A stretch of DNA of 24,790 nucleotides from Lentisphaeria bacterium UBA4640 (GCA_002405835.1 DHMO01000066.1:1-24790), one strand, 5' to 3'; numbered from the stretch's first letter, positions 6,331 through 14,492 are shown. Numbers and translations are program-made. The notes: generated from the letters alone by a model not told the origin.

Positions 6331-8270
6331 GCTTCATCAAAATTCTTTCCGATCAGGTCTCCAATAAAATCGCCGCGGGCGAAGTAATTGAGCGTCCAGC
6401 CTCCGTTGTCAAGGAGCTTGTCGAAAATGCTCTCGACGCCCATGCAAAACGGATCACCGTCCGTGTGGAACGAGCAGGTCAGCGTCTCATCTCGGTAACC
6501 GACGACGGCGACGGGATGGATTCCGACGACGCACTGCTCTGTTTCGAGCCGCACGCCACCAGCAAAATCGCGACCGAAGAGGACATTTTCCATATTCATT
6601 CATTCGGCTTCCGCGGAGAGGCTATGCCCAGCATCGCCTCCGTCGCGCGCGTCACGCTCCGCACCCGCAGACGCGATTCGCAGGAGGGTTTCCAGGTCTC
6701 CATCACCGGCGGAACGCTCGGCGAAACCATGCCCGTCGGCTGCGCCCCGGGAACCGAAACGACCGTCCGCGATCTCTTTTTCAATGTTCCCGCACGCAGG
6801 AAATTCCTCAAGTCCAATTCGACGGAAGAACGGCACATCACCGAAATCATGTCGCTGATCTCCCTCGCGCATCCGGACGTTGCATTTGAACTGACGCTAG
6901 ACGGACGCAAAATCATTTCCAGCGGCGCGGGCGACGACCTCATGCCGCGCATCCGCGACATTTACGGACGCGACCTCGCTGACGCCATGGTCAAGCTCGA
7001 CTACGATTCCGGACGCATTCACATTGAAGGCTGCATCACCAAGCGCGGCGTGACGCGTCCTTCGCGCTCCGAACAGCGCATCTTCGTCAACGGCCGCCCC
7101 GTTGAATCCCTGCCAGTCTACCGCGGTATCAAGGACGGTTGCGGGCCCATGCTCGACAAGGGGCGCTACCACCCGGCGGTTGTTTTCATCACTCTTGATC
7201 CGGCACTCGTCGATATCAATGTCCATCCTGCGAAACGGGAAATCCGCTTCCGCAACGAATTTGAAGTTTCCATGGCGGTCCGCGACGCCGTTGCCGACGC
7301 AATGAACCGCGCCGCCCGTTCCGCCAATCCGTTTCTTGATCCCGGTCAGACCTTCCAGACGGTCACCGTTGAACCGGAAACGAAACCGCAGAAACCGATC
7401 TTCGATCCGGCGGAATTCATCCGCTCGCAGGCTTCCGCTCCGCCGATTGAACGCGAAGCTCCGATTCTCGAAACACGCGCCTCCAATCAGGTCTTTCAGA
7501 AAACCCAGCCGGAACTGCCGCAGTTCACCTCCGACCGCCGCATTGAGCGCATCATGCTCGCGGCAAAAGTCGACTACAAACCCGTCGGCGCAATTCCGGT
7601 CCGGACCATGCCCGACCTGTTCCGTCAGATCGACCCCGTTCTTCCCCCCCGCGACCCGGAGGAGAAGCCGGAGGAAGAAAAAAACACCGGCAGCTTTCCC
7701 GGACGCAAAGGACTGACCGTTCTCGGTTTTCTCGAAAACTCCTACATCATCGCGACCATGAAAGACGGTCTGGTTCTAATCGACCAGCATGCCGCGCACG
7801 AACGCGTTCTCTACGAGAAACTGCTGAAACGGAATAAAGACGTTCTTTCCCAGAAGCTGCTGATTCCGATCACTCTGGACCTCTCGCTCTCGGACTGCCG
7901 GTTCATCGAATCAAACCGCGCAGTTTTTTCCGCGCTCGGGTTCGAGCTTGACACCTTCGGCGAACGGACCGTCAAAGTCAACGCCATTCCCGCCGCCCTG
8001 CGCCAGGACAACGCCGGAGGAATGCTGAAAGACATTCTTGCAATGATTACCGAAAACGGAACATTCAACGGGCGCACCGACTCCGCCAAACTCGCGCAGG
8101 CCGCCTGCAAAGCCGCAGTCAAAGCCCACGACAAACTCACGATGGAGGAGTGCAGCGCCCTGCTCGATCAGATGGCGGAATGCGAACTGCCGTACTGCTG
8201 TCCGCACGGACGCCCCACAATCATCAACATCTCCATCAGCGAACTGGAACGCCGCTTCGGAAGAAAATAA
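6327..8270 (+). CDS. mutL: DNA mismatch repair protein MutL (endonuclease-proficient type)
   Basis: MutL, at 647 residues, couples mismatch recognition by MutS to strand removal. The GHKL ATPase motifs are intact: ELVENALD (30-37), DDGDGM (59-64), TSKI (78-81) and GFRGEA (94-99). A proline-rich linker (about 350-465) leads to the dimerisation/nuclease domain. That domain carries the metal-binding endonuclease motif DQHAAHERVLYE starting at D486, an ACKAAVKAHD segment, and CPHGRPT near the C-terminus. These mark the nicking MutL found in bacteria without MutH, unlike the E. coli protein. AAGGAG lies eight bases before the start, which overlaps the TPR stop by four bases. No mutS is in the window. 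Confidence 0.97.
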   Translation: MSFIKILSDQVSNKIAAGEVIERPASVVKELVENALDAHAKRITVRVERAGQRLISVTDDGDGMDSDDALLCFEPHATSKIATEEDIFHIHSFGFRGEAMPSIASVARVTLRTRRRDSQEGFQVSITGGTLGETMPVGCAPGTETTVRDLFFNVPARRKFLKSNSTEERHITEIMSLISLAHPDVAFELTLDGRKIISSGAGDDLMPRIRDIYGRDLADAMVKLDYDSGRIHIEGCITKRGVTRPSRSEQRIFVNGRPVESLPVYRGIKDGCGPMLDKGRYHPAVVFITLDPALVDINVHPAKREIRFRNEFEVSMAVRDAVADAMNRAARSANPFLDPGQTFQTVTVEPETKPQKPIFDPAEFIRSQASAPPIEREAPILETRASNQVFQKTQPELPQFTSDRRIERIMLAAKVDYKPVGAIPVRTMPDLFRQIDPVLPPRDPEEKPEEEKNTGSFPGRKGLTVLGFLENSYIIATMKDGLVLIDQHAAHERVLYEKLLKRNKDVLSQKLLIPITLDLSLSDCRFIESNRAVFSALGFELDTFGERTVKVNAIPAALRQDNAGGMLKDILAMITENGTFNGRTDSAKLAQAACKAAVKAHDKLTMEECSALLDQMAECELPYCCPHGRPTIINISISELERRFGRK

Positions 8271-8290
8271 CCGGACCGGCAGATGGTGCA

Positions 8291-9280
8291 ATGAACTTCG
8301 TTTTTGAACAGCTGACTCCCGAACGGTTCCTTCCCGCGCTGGAAGAGGCGCTCTCGTGCGAACTCTCCGGATTCGCTTCCGCGTTTCACAGCTACATCAA
8401 CCGCGTCTACGAGCTACGGACGACCGGAGGAGAGCCGCTCGTCGTCAAGTTCTACCGTCCCGGACGCTGGTCCGCCGATGCGCTGCTCGATGAACATGAC
8501 TACCTATGGGAATGCAGCGACTCCGGCGTGCCCGTCGTTCCGCCCTACGAGCTCGCAAACGGATCCACTCTCGGCGAATTTGAAAACATTTACTTCGCGG
8601 TATTCCCGAAAAAACGCGGACGCGACATCGCTTTCGACTCTCCGGAGGAGCTGGAACAGGCGGGACGGCTCATCGGCCGTCTCCACGCGGTCGGAGCCCG
8701 CAGAACTGCGGAATACCGTCTCACTCTGGAACCGGAAAAGATGATCGGAAGCGTTATCGAACGTCTCGCCGATTCCGCATTTCCCGGACGCCGCCAGTTC
8801 GAGGAATTCGTCGGTCTCTGCAATGAGATCGCAGATATCGCATGCCCGGTCTTTCCGGACGCTTCGGCCTTTCTGCGTCTGCACGGCGACCTTCACCGCG
8901 CGAACATTCTGAACCGGCCGGATGAAGGACTCATTCTCATCGACTTCGACGACATGCTGAACGGTCCTCCGGTGCAGGATCTCTGGCTTCTGCTTCCGGA
9001 TATTCCCTCGCGCTGTCCCGAAGAGGCGGAGGCGCTCGCGCGCGGTTACAACATGTTTATGGAGTTTTCCGAATCCGGCTATGCGGTCACCGAGTGTCTG
9101 CGGATGCTCCGGATGCTCTACTTCCTCTCGTGGGTCGCAATGCAGCGGAACGATCCGCAGTTTTCCGCGACCTTTCCCGGCTGGGGCGGCGAAGCCTACT
9201 GGCGGACCGAATTTGCCGACCTCCGCCGTCAGATCCCCTCCATGAAAGAAGAAATCCGCTTCTGGAAGCGGAATATATAA
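8291..9280 (+). CDS. srkA: SrkA/YihE-like stress response serine/threonine kinase (APH superfamily)
   Basis: This 329-residue protein matches SrkA (YihE/RdoA), a cytoplasmic kinase of the aminoglycoside-phosphotransferase fold that in enterobacteria helps cells survive envelope and oxidative stress. Family features include NRVYELRT, VVKFYRPGRWSADALLDEH (with the ATP-binding lysine), FAVFPKKRGR, and the catalytic loop HGDLHRANIL with D200. IDFDDMLNGPPVQDLW carries the metal-binding D218. The start at 8291 was chosen because the homology begins there (MNFVFEQLTPE); the ribosome site is weak. It follows mutL by 20 bases. A role as an antibiotic or small-molecule phosphotransferase is possible but less likely given the SrkA-specific PPVQDLWLLLP segment. 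Confidence 0.85.
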   Translation: MNFVFEQLTPERFLPALEEALSCELSGFASAFHSYINRVYELRTTGGEPLVVKFYRPGRWSADALLDEHDYLWECSDSGVPVVPPYELANGSTLGEFENIYFAVFPKKRGRDIAFDSPEELEQAGRLIGRLHAVGARRTAEYRLTLEPEKMIGSVIERLADSAFPGRRQFEEFVGLCNEIADIACPVFPDASAFLRLHGDLHRANILNRPDEGLILIDFDDMLNGPPVQDLWLLLPDIPSRCPEEAEALARGYNMFMEFSESGYAVTECLRMLRMLYFLSWVAMQRNDPQFSATFPGWGGEAYWRTEFADLRRQIPSMKEEIRFWKRNI

Positions 9281-9295
9281 CCAAAGGAGAAATTC

Positions 9296-9937
9296 ATGTC
9301 CAAATTCACCGTTCTGTTTCAGGGAGATTCCATTACCGACTGCGGACGCGCCACATGCGGCGGCGCGGGATTCGACAACAAGGGACTCGGCCCCGGCTAT
9401 CCCGGAATGATCGCCGCACGCCTCACCTGCGACCGTCCGGACATCGACTGGCAGTTCATCAACAGGGGAATCAGCGGAAACCGCATTGTCGATCTTTACG
9501 CCCGCTGGAAAGCCGACTGCATCAACCTCGCCCCGGATGTTCTCAGCGTTCTGATCGGCGTCAACGACACCTGGCACGAAGTTCATTACAACAACGGCGT
9601 GGAGGTTCCCCGCTATGCCCGGTTCTACCGTGAACTGCTCTCCTGGACCCGCGAGGCTCTCCCGAACATCCGGTTTGTCCTCCTCGATCCGTTTGTCTGC
9701 CCGAATGTCTCCGGACGTGATGCGTTCGTCACGGAACTCATCGAGCGGCGCAAAGTCGTCACGGAACTGGCGAAGGAATTCAATGCCGTCCACATTCCTC
9801 TGCAGGACATCTTCAACGAAGCCTTCAAACGTGCTCCGGAAGCCCACTGGTCCGCAGACGGCGTGCATCCGACGCCCGCGGGTCATCAGCTCATCACAGA
9901 CGCATGGCTCAAGGCAACGGAACAGCTGTTCCGCTGA
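9296..9937 (+). CDS. SGNH/GDSL-family hydrolase (probable carbohydrate esterase)
   Basis: This 213-residue protein carries all four SGNH blocks. Block I is GDSITD with the nucleophile Ser12, block II GISGNR, block III IGVNDTWH, and block V DGVHPTPAGH with Asp188 and His191. No signal peptide is visible, so it is cytoplasmic. SGNH enzymes of this size and with this block III often remove acetyl groups from xylan, rhamnogalacturonan or other glycans; the exact substrate is not readable. AAAGGAG at 9284-9290 precedes the ATG, 15 bases after the kinase gene. It is the last gene of the plus run and lies next to the sugar module at 10036, to which it may belong functionally. Confidence 0.85.
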   Translation: MSKFTVLFQGDSITDCGRATCGGAGFDNKGLGPGYPGMIAARLTCDRPDIDWQFINRGISGNRIVDLYARWKADCINLAPDVLSVLIGVNDTWHEVHYNNGVEVPRYARFYRELLSWTREALPNIRFVLLDPFVCPNVSGRDAFVTELIERRKVVTELAKEFNAVHIPLQDIFNEAFKRAPEAHWSADGVHPTPAGHQLITDAWLKATEQLFR

Positions 9938-9985
9938 ATGTTATCATTTTCACAAAAAAGCAGCTGATTTTACTCTCCCGCGCTA

Positions 9986-10013
9986 TTGCTTTTCCGGAAA
10001 AATGACGTATAAT
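9986..10013 (+). promoter_or_regulatory. Promoter of the lacI-MFS-GH5 operon
   Basis: TTGCTT (9986-9991), a 16-base spacer and a perfect TATAAT (10008-10013) precede the start at 10036. The -10 region CGTATAATTT resembles the two promoters near 1182 and 1331. Confidence 0.65.
9990..10001. promoter_or_regulatory. Operator candidate 1, in the -35/-10 spacer
   Basis: TTTTCCGGAAAA is a perfect 12-bp palindrome with the CG centre typical of LacI-family sites. Its centre is exactly 22 bp, about two helical turns, from that of candidate 2, so both would face the same side of the helix. Confidence 0.55.
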
Positions 10014-10022
10014 TTCCGGAAA
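10013..10022. promoter_or_regulatory. Operator candidate 2, over the transcription start
   Basis: TTTCCGGAAA is a perfect 10-bp palindrome that repeats the core of candidate 1. It begins at the last base of the -10 box, so a bound repressor would block initiation. The pair suggests autoregulation by the gene that follows. Confidence 0.55.
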
Positions 10023-10035
10023 GGAAACAATTTGC

Positions 10036-11025
10036 ATGGGACAGAAAAACGAAAACAGTCTGATCAATTTCAAAGAGCTCGCGCGTGAACTTCATGTCAG
10101 CGTCATGACCGTTTACCGCGTGCTCAACAATGAACCCTCCGTGCGTCCGGCGACCCGCCAGCGCGTCGTCGAGGCGCTCAACCGTTACGGCTACTACGCG
10201 CATAAACCGAGCCGGAAGATCCGCATCATCTTCGATTTTTCGGATCATGCATATCTCCAGCACTACGGAATGCGGCTCATGCAGCGTCTTTCTCATCATG
10301 AATTCGCCTGCGTTGCAACCGACCACCGCAAGAACCCGGCGAAATTCTTCGATGCCGCCGCGGAAAGCGACGTCATCGTCTACTGCTCCGTCCCTGAAAA
10401 CAAAACGGTCCGCCGCACTCTCGAAATCAATCCGTCAATCTATCAGATTTCCATCTATACGAAGTGCGACGCCGATATCATCATCTCTTCCGACAACATT
10501 CTCGGCGGCGCCATGGCGGCCCGGCATCTGCATGAATACGGACACTCCCACATCGCCGTCCATCTCAGCGAAGCGCATCCGACCCGGTTCGACCGCCGGA
10601 GCAGTTTCTTTGCGGAACTTCATGATCTCAATCCGGACTGCCGCATCGACTATGTCGAAGCGCGGCGCGGAGAGACCATGCGCGACGTCTTCAACCGCTA
10701 TTTCGATTCCGTCGATGAAATGCCCACAGCAATTTTCTTTCTCGCCGGAGAATACAGCCAGATTTTCTATAAAGCGTTCATCCTCAATGACAGAGAAGGA
10801 CGTTTCCGCAATCTTTCCATCATGAGCTACGACCGTCCGGAAGACGTCATTCCGGAACAGCCTGACGCCGTGCAGTTCGACCGTATCGAGTTTCTCCCGC
10901 AGGATATTCTCGACTGGACCGAATTCTACATACTCAACCGTCCGATGATGAAACACCGGACAACGGTACACACCAACATCAAACCGACGCTGAAAATCAC
11001 CGGCTCGGTACGGAGGCTCAAATGA
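10036..11025 (+). CDS. LacI-type transcriptional regulator of the MFS/GH5 operon
   Basis: This 329-residue protein has a clear LacI-type DNA-binding domain: INFKELARELHVSVMTVYRV at residues about 10-29, then NNEPSVRPATRQRVVEALNRYGYY as the family's hinge-side helix region. A periplasmic-binding-like sensor domain extends to about residue 315. The recognition helix has Tyr where LacI family members usually have Ser (TVYRVL rather than TVSRVL). AAGGA lies ten bases before the ATG. It is the first gene of a three-gene operon (its stop overlaps the MFS start as ATGA), so it most likely controls its own transporter and glycosidase through the two TTTCCGGAAA palindromes. It is paralogous to the regulator at 188-1150. 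The ligand is unknown. Confidence 0.88.
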   Translation: MGQKNENSLINFKELARELHVSVMTVYRVLNNEPSVRPATRQRVVEALNRYGYYAHKPSRKIRIIFDFSDHAYLQHYGMRLMQRLSHHEFACVATDHRKNPAKFFDAAAESDVIVYCSVPENKTVRRTLEINPSIYQISIYTKCDADIIISSDNILGGAMAARHLHEYGHSHIAVHLSEAHPTRFDRRSSFFAELHDLNPDCRIDYVEARRGETMRDVFNRYFDSVDEMPTAIFFLAGEYSQIFYKAFILNDREGRFRNLSIMSYDRPEDVIPEQPDAVQFDRIEFLPQDILDWTEFYILNRPMMKHRTTVHTNIKPTLKITGSVRRLK

Positions 11026-12314
11026 CTGCGGAACTCACCCCGCAAAACATCCGGAAGGCGGAACGCCTTGCCGTGCTCTCATCCTGTTTCGGCTTTCCCG
11101 GAGAAGTCGTTCTCACGGACAGCGCAATCATCATTCTCTTCGCCGGAGCGCTCGGCGCAGGCGACATGCTTTCGCTGCTCACAACCTCGTTTCTCCCGTT
11201 TCTGAACGGACTCTGCATGATTCCGACCGCGTATCTGGTCATGCGCCACGGACACCGCGCGGTGATGCTCCGCGTGCTGACGCTCTCCTCGCTGATGTAC
11301 TTTCTCGCGGCAGCCTCGCCGTGGTTCGGCGCGGCCGGAATCGCGGTAATGCTGGCCGCCGTGCTCCTCTTCGCGCTCGGCGTGACCGGTTTTGTCGCCG
11401 GCTGGTATCCGATGCTCGACACCTTCCTGACCCGTGATTCGCGCACTCCGTTTTTCAGCAGGATGCGGTTCTGTCACCAGCTGACCTCCGTTCTGTTTCT
11501 CGTGACGGCGGGGGCTCTGCTCGGCGCGCAGCCGCCCGTCTGGAAGATGCAGCTCGTCATCTTCGCCGCAGCTCTGATGTTCTGCGGACGCGCCCTCTGC
11601 GTCGCCCGGATTCCGGAATTCCCCGCCCGCGCACCGGAAAAATTCGGTTTTCTCGACGGACTCCGCCGCGCAATCGGTAACAAGGGACTGACCGGATTTT
11701 CCCTCTATCTATTCATGCTCAACATCTCCACCTTCGGAACGGTTCCGCTGACCATGCTGTATCTGAAAAAAGGTCTTCAGACGCCGGACAACATCGTGGT
11801 GTTCCTCTCCGCCGCCGCGCTGACGGGCATGCTGCTCGGCTATCTCGGAATCGGGCGTGCCGTGAAACTCCTCGGAGGAACAGGACGCGCATTCGTCACA
11901 TTTCACCTGCTCTATTTCATCCTGAACACATCGCTTTTCTTCCTCGACCGCGGCGGAACTGCAGCATGGTGTTTTGCCGGCGCGGTTCTGCTGATGTTCA
12001 GTTTTCTGCTCGCAGGAAGTTCCATTCTCGCCTCCTCCGAAATGATGGAACTTGCAACTCCCGGAAACAAAGTCATGGCGATGGCGTTCAGTGGAACATT
12101 TTCCTACGGGGCGACGGGACTTGCCCGCGTGGTACCCTCGCTGCTCCTCGGTTCGGGACTTCTCGCTTCAAGCTGGGAGTTCCACGGATTCGCAATCAGC
12201 CGCTGGCGCAGTCTCTACCTGCTGGGCTCCTCCGCAATTCTTCTCTCGGCGGTCTTCCTCTTTCTCGTCCCCGCTGTCTTTCCCGACAACACAAACTCAA
12301 GGAGTATAAAATGA
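11022..12314 (+). CDS. MFS-type sugar transporter, about 12 membrane segments
   Basis: This 430-residue, strongly hydrophobic protein has roughly twelve membrane segments in two halves. The halves are joined near residues 205-225 by a basic cytoplasmic loop (EFPARAPEKFGFLDGLRRAI). The loop after the second segment, YLVMRHGHRAVMLR, corresponds to the MFS motif A position. I do not recognise a characterised subfamily. Placement between a LacI-type regulator and a GH5 glycosidase, with ATGA overlaps at both ends, argues for import of the oligosaccharide that the GH5 enzyme cuts. GGAGG lies five bases before the ATG. Drug efflux is an alternative, made less likely by the neighbours. Confidence 0.75.
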   Translation: MTAELTPQNIRKAERLAVLSSCFGFPGEVVLTDSAIIILFAGALGAGDMLSLLTTSFLPFLNGLCMIPTAYLVMRHGHRAVMLRVLTLSSLMYFLAAASPWFGAAGIAVMLAAVLLFALGVTGFVAGWYPMLDTFLTRDSRTPFFSRMRFCHQLTSVLFLVTAGALLGAQPPVWKMQLVIFAAALMFCGRALCVARIPEFPARAPEKFGFLDGLRRAIGNKGLTGFSLYLFMLNISTFGTVPLTMLYLKKGLQTPDNIVVFLSAAALTGMLLGYLGIGRAVKLLGGTGRAFVTFHLLYFILNTSLFFLDRGGTAAWCFAGAVLLMFSFLLAGSSILASSEMMELATPGNKVMAMAFSGTFSYGATGLARVVPSLLLGSGLLASSWEFHGFAISRWRSLYLLGSSAILLSAVFLFLVPAVFPDNTNSRSIK

Positions 12315-13414
12315 AAACATCAACGGAACGCTTCTCCGGCTTCACCCGCGGCATGGGCATCGGCGGATGGCTCACCAACTACAAACGGTTCAACGTCCTT
12401 CCCGACAAATGGAAACTGCCGCTCACCGTCGGCGATTTCGAACACTTTGAAAGCTACATCACCGAAGAAGACGTCGCCAGGATCGCCTCCTATGGACTTG
12501 ACCATATCCGCCTCGGATTCGACCAGATTGTCATGGAAGATTCCCCGTATCACTACCGCGACCGCATGTTCGAACTCATCGCGAACTTCATCTCATGGTG
12601 CGAAAAGTACAAGCTGAATGCCGTTCTCAATCTTCACAAGGCCGTCGGCAACTACTGCGACATTGCGGAACCGGTCGCACTCCTTGACGATGCCGAGCTC
12701 CAGAACCGCTTTGTCGCCCTCTGGATTGAATTTGAAAAGCGTTTCCATAACAAGCCCGGCGTTGCATTTGAACTCATGAACGAAATCCGCGACGTCAAAC
12801 CCGATCTCTGGAACAGCCTCGCGGAACGCACCGTCAACGAACTGCGCAAGCTCAACCCGACGCGCAAAATCATCATCGGCAGCACCTGCTGGAACAGCCC
12901 GAATACACTCAAAGATCTGCAGCTGTTCAACGATGACAACATCATCTACACATTCCACAGCTACGCTCCGTTCGAATTCACGCATCAGCGCGGTGTGCTC
13001 CAGGCGCTCCCGCTCTTCTACAACCGCGCAATGGAGTGGCCCGGCGACATTCAGAAGTACCGCGATTTCCGCACCAGCATAGGACAGGACATCGGCGATT
13101 ATGCGGACTACGACCGCATGGATATCCGGTACATGCGCAAAGAACTGAACGGCGCATTTGAATTCGTCCGCAGCCACCCGGACAAGATTCTCTGGTGCGG
13201 CGAGTTCGGCACGATCCGCCACTGCAAGCTCGAATACCGCGAGAACTGGATGCGCGACATGATTTCGCTCCTGATCGAACACGGCATCCCCTACTGCGTC
13301 TGGAACTACCTCAGCACGCCCAACGACGGCAACCGCTTCAGTCTTGTCGACGACGACCGCCGCGAAATCCTCAGTCCGCGTCTTCTCCGCATCATTCAGG
13401 GACATCTTTCCTGA
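12311..13414 (+). CDS. GH5-family glycoside hydrolase (cellulase superfamily), cytoplasmic
   Basis: This 367-residue single-domain TIM-barrel enzyme opens GMGIGGWLTNY and has DHIRLGFDQIV. The acid/base Glu158 is in ELMNEIRD, HSYAPFEFTHQ lies near residue 220, and the nucleophile Glu298 is in LWCGEFGTIR. These fit clan GH-A family 5, whose members cleave beta-linked glucans, mannans and related chains with retention. No signal peptide or carbohydrate-binding module is present, so it should act on imported oligosaccharides, perhaps as an exo- or oligosaccharide-level beta-glycosidase. The subfamily was not determined. The start is set by AAGGAG at 12298-12303 and the ATGA overlap with the MFS stop. 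Confidence 0.88.
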   Translation: MKTSTERFSGFTRGMGIGGWLTNYKRFNVLPDKWKLPLTVGDFEHFESYITEEDVARIASYGLDHIRLGFDQIVMEDSPYHYRDRMFELIANFISWCEKYKLNAVLNLHKAVGNYCDIAEPVALLDDAELQNRFVALWIEFEKRFHNKPGVAFELMNEIRDVKPDLWNSLAERTVNELRKLNPTRKIIIGSTCWNSPNTLKDLQLFNDDNIIYTFHSYAPFEFTHQRGVLQALPLFYNRAMEWPGDIQKYRDFRTSIGQDIGDYADYDRMDIRYMRKELNGAFEFVRSHPDKILWCGEFGTIRHCKLEYRENWMRDMISLLIEHGIPYCVWNYLSTPNDGNRFSLVDDDRREILSPRLLRIIQGHLS

Positions 13415-13433
13415 AGATTTTTCCGAATCGCGC

Positions 13434-13462
13434 TTGACACGCGCACAGTTTCATGGTATCTT
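13434..13462 (+). promoter_or_regulatory. Promoter of the UDP-glucuronate decarboxylase gene
   Basis: A consensus -35 TTGACA (13434-13439), a 17-base spacer and -10 TATCTT (13457-13462) lie in front of the ATG at 13498. The -10 box overlaps the left arm of a large inverted repeat. Confidence 0.75.
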
Positions 13463-13483
13463 GCAGCAGATACCATGAAACTG
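13446..13483. promoter_or_regulatory. Perfect 15-bp inverted repeat over the UXS promoter and start site
   Basis: CAGTTTCATGGTATC (13446-13460) is repeated exactly in inverted form as GATACCATGAAACTG (13469-13483), with an eight-base centre. It covers the -10 box and the expected transcription start (about 13469). No T-run follows. It is most simply a large operator, though readthrough RNA from the GH5 operon would fold it into a long hairpin. Confidence 0.7.
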
Positions 13484-13497
13484 CAACAGGAGTAAAT

Positions 13498-14451
13498 ATG
13501 ATTCGTAAAAACATCCTGGTTACCGGCGGAGGCGGATTTCTCGGTTCGCACCTCTGCGAACGCCTGCTGAACGACGGACACAATGTCATCTGCGTCGACA
13601 ACTTTTTCACAGGCTGCAAACGCAACATCGAGCACCTTCTGGACAATCACCGGTTCGAGGTTCTGCGCCACGACGTCACCTTCCCGCTCTATGTTGAAGT
13701 GGATGAAATCTACAATCTTGCCTGCCCCGCCTCCCCGATCCACTATCAGCGGGACCCGGTCCAGACGGTCAAAACCTGCGTCCACGGCGCAATCAACATG
13801 CTCGGTCTCGCCAAACGCATCGGAGCCAAAATTCTGCAGTCCTCCACCTCGGAAGTCTACGGCGATCCGCATATTCATCCGCAGGTTGAGGAATACTGGG
13901 GCAATGTGAACCCCATCGGCGAACGCGCCTGCTACGATGAAGGCAAACGCGCCGCCGAAACGCTCTTCATGTCCTACTACCGCCAGTGCCGCCTCCGCAT
14001 CAAAATCGTGCGCATTTTCAACACCTATGGACCGAACATGCACCCGAACGACGGACGCGTTGTCAGCAACTTCATTCTCCAGGCGCTGCGCGGCGAACCG
14101 ATCACAATTTACGGCGACGGCTCGCAGACCCGCAGTTTCTGTTACTGCACCGACCTCATCGACGCAATGGTTCGCATGATGAACACCGGCGATGAAGTGA
14201 CCGGTCCCATCAACATCGGCAATCCCGGCGAATTCACCATGCTGCAGCTTGCCGAACTTGTCCGGAAACTGACAAACTCGAATTCGGAAATCGTCTTCCG
14301 TCCCCTGCCCTCCGACGACCCGCGCCAGCGCCGTCCGGACATCACGAAAGCGCAGCAGATTCTCGGCTGGCAGCCCACCACGCACCTGGAAGAGGGACTG
14401 AAGCTGACCATCCGCTATTTCGACGATCTTCTCCGTTCCGGCGAAGCATGA
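13498..14451 (+). CDS. UDP-glucuronate decarboxylase (UDP-xylose synthase)
   Basis: This 317-residue extended short-chain dehydrogenase has NAD-binding TGGGGFLG at residues 9-16, VDNFFTG at the adenine-ribose site, and SSTSEVYGDP. The catalytic pair Tyr146/Lys150 is in YDEGKRAAET, a motif that distinguishes UXS from UDP-glucose epimerases. RIFNTYGPNMHPNDGRVVSN and GDGSQTRSFCYCTDL follow. It converts UDP-glucuronate to UDP-xylose for envelope or exopolysaccharide synthesis. The start at 13498 is chosen because AGGAG lies just upstream; the frame stays open 15 codons further only because of the palindrome. It stands alone, between the sugar operon and argH. Confidence 0.92.
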   Translation: MIRKNILVTGGGGFLGSHLCERLLNDGHNVICVDNFFTGCKRNIEHLLDNHRFEVLRHDVTFPLYVEVDEIYNLACPASPIHYQRDPVQTVKTCVHGAINMLGLAKRIGAKILQSSTSEVYGDPHIHPQVEEYWGNVNPIGERACYDEGKRAAETLFMSYYRQCRLRIKIVRIFNTYGPNMHPNDGRVVSNFILQALRGEPITIYGDGSQTRSFCYCTDLIDAMVRMMNTGDEVTGPINIGNPGEFTMLQLAELVRKLTNSNSEIVFRPLPSDDPRQRRPDITKAQQILGWQPTTHLEEGLKLTIRYFDDLLRSGEA

Positions 14452-14492
14452 GATGTCCGCTTCAAATAAATGACGAATTCGCCTTGACATGC

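Noticed and set aside
8291..9280. Aminoglycoside resistance phosphotransferase
   Set aside because: The fold is shared, but the PPVQDLW segment and the VVKFYRPGRW start match SrkA/YihE rather than drug-modifying enzymes.
8504..9886. A 460-codon minus-strand frame opposite the SrkA-like and SGNH genes
   Set aside because: It spans the junction of two well-supported genes, shows no motifs, and lacks a matching ribosome site. It is a shadow of codon bias.
13453..13497. A start at 13453 for the UDP-glucuronate decarboxylase
   Set aside because: It would fall on the -10 box and use part of the palindrome as coding sequence. AGGAG upstream of 13498 and homology from MIRKN fix the later start.
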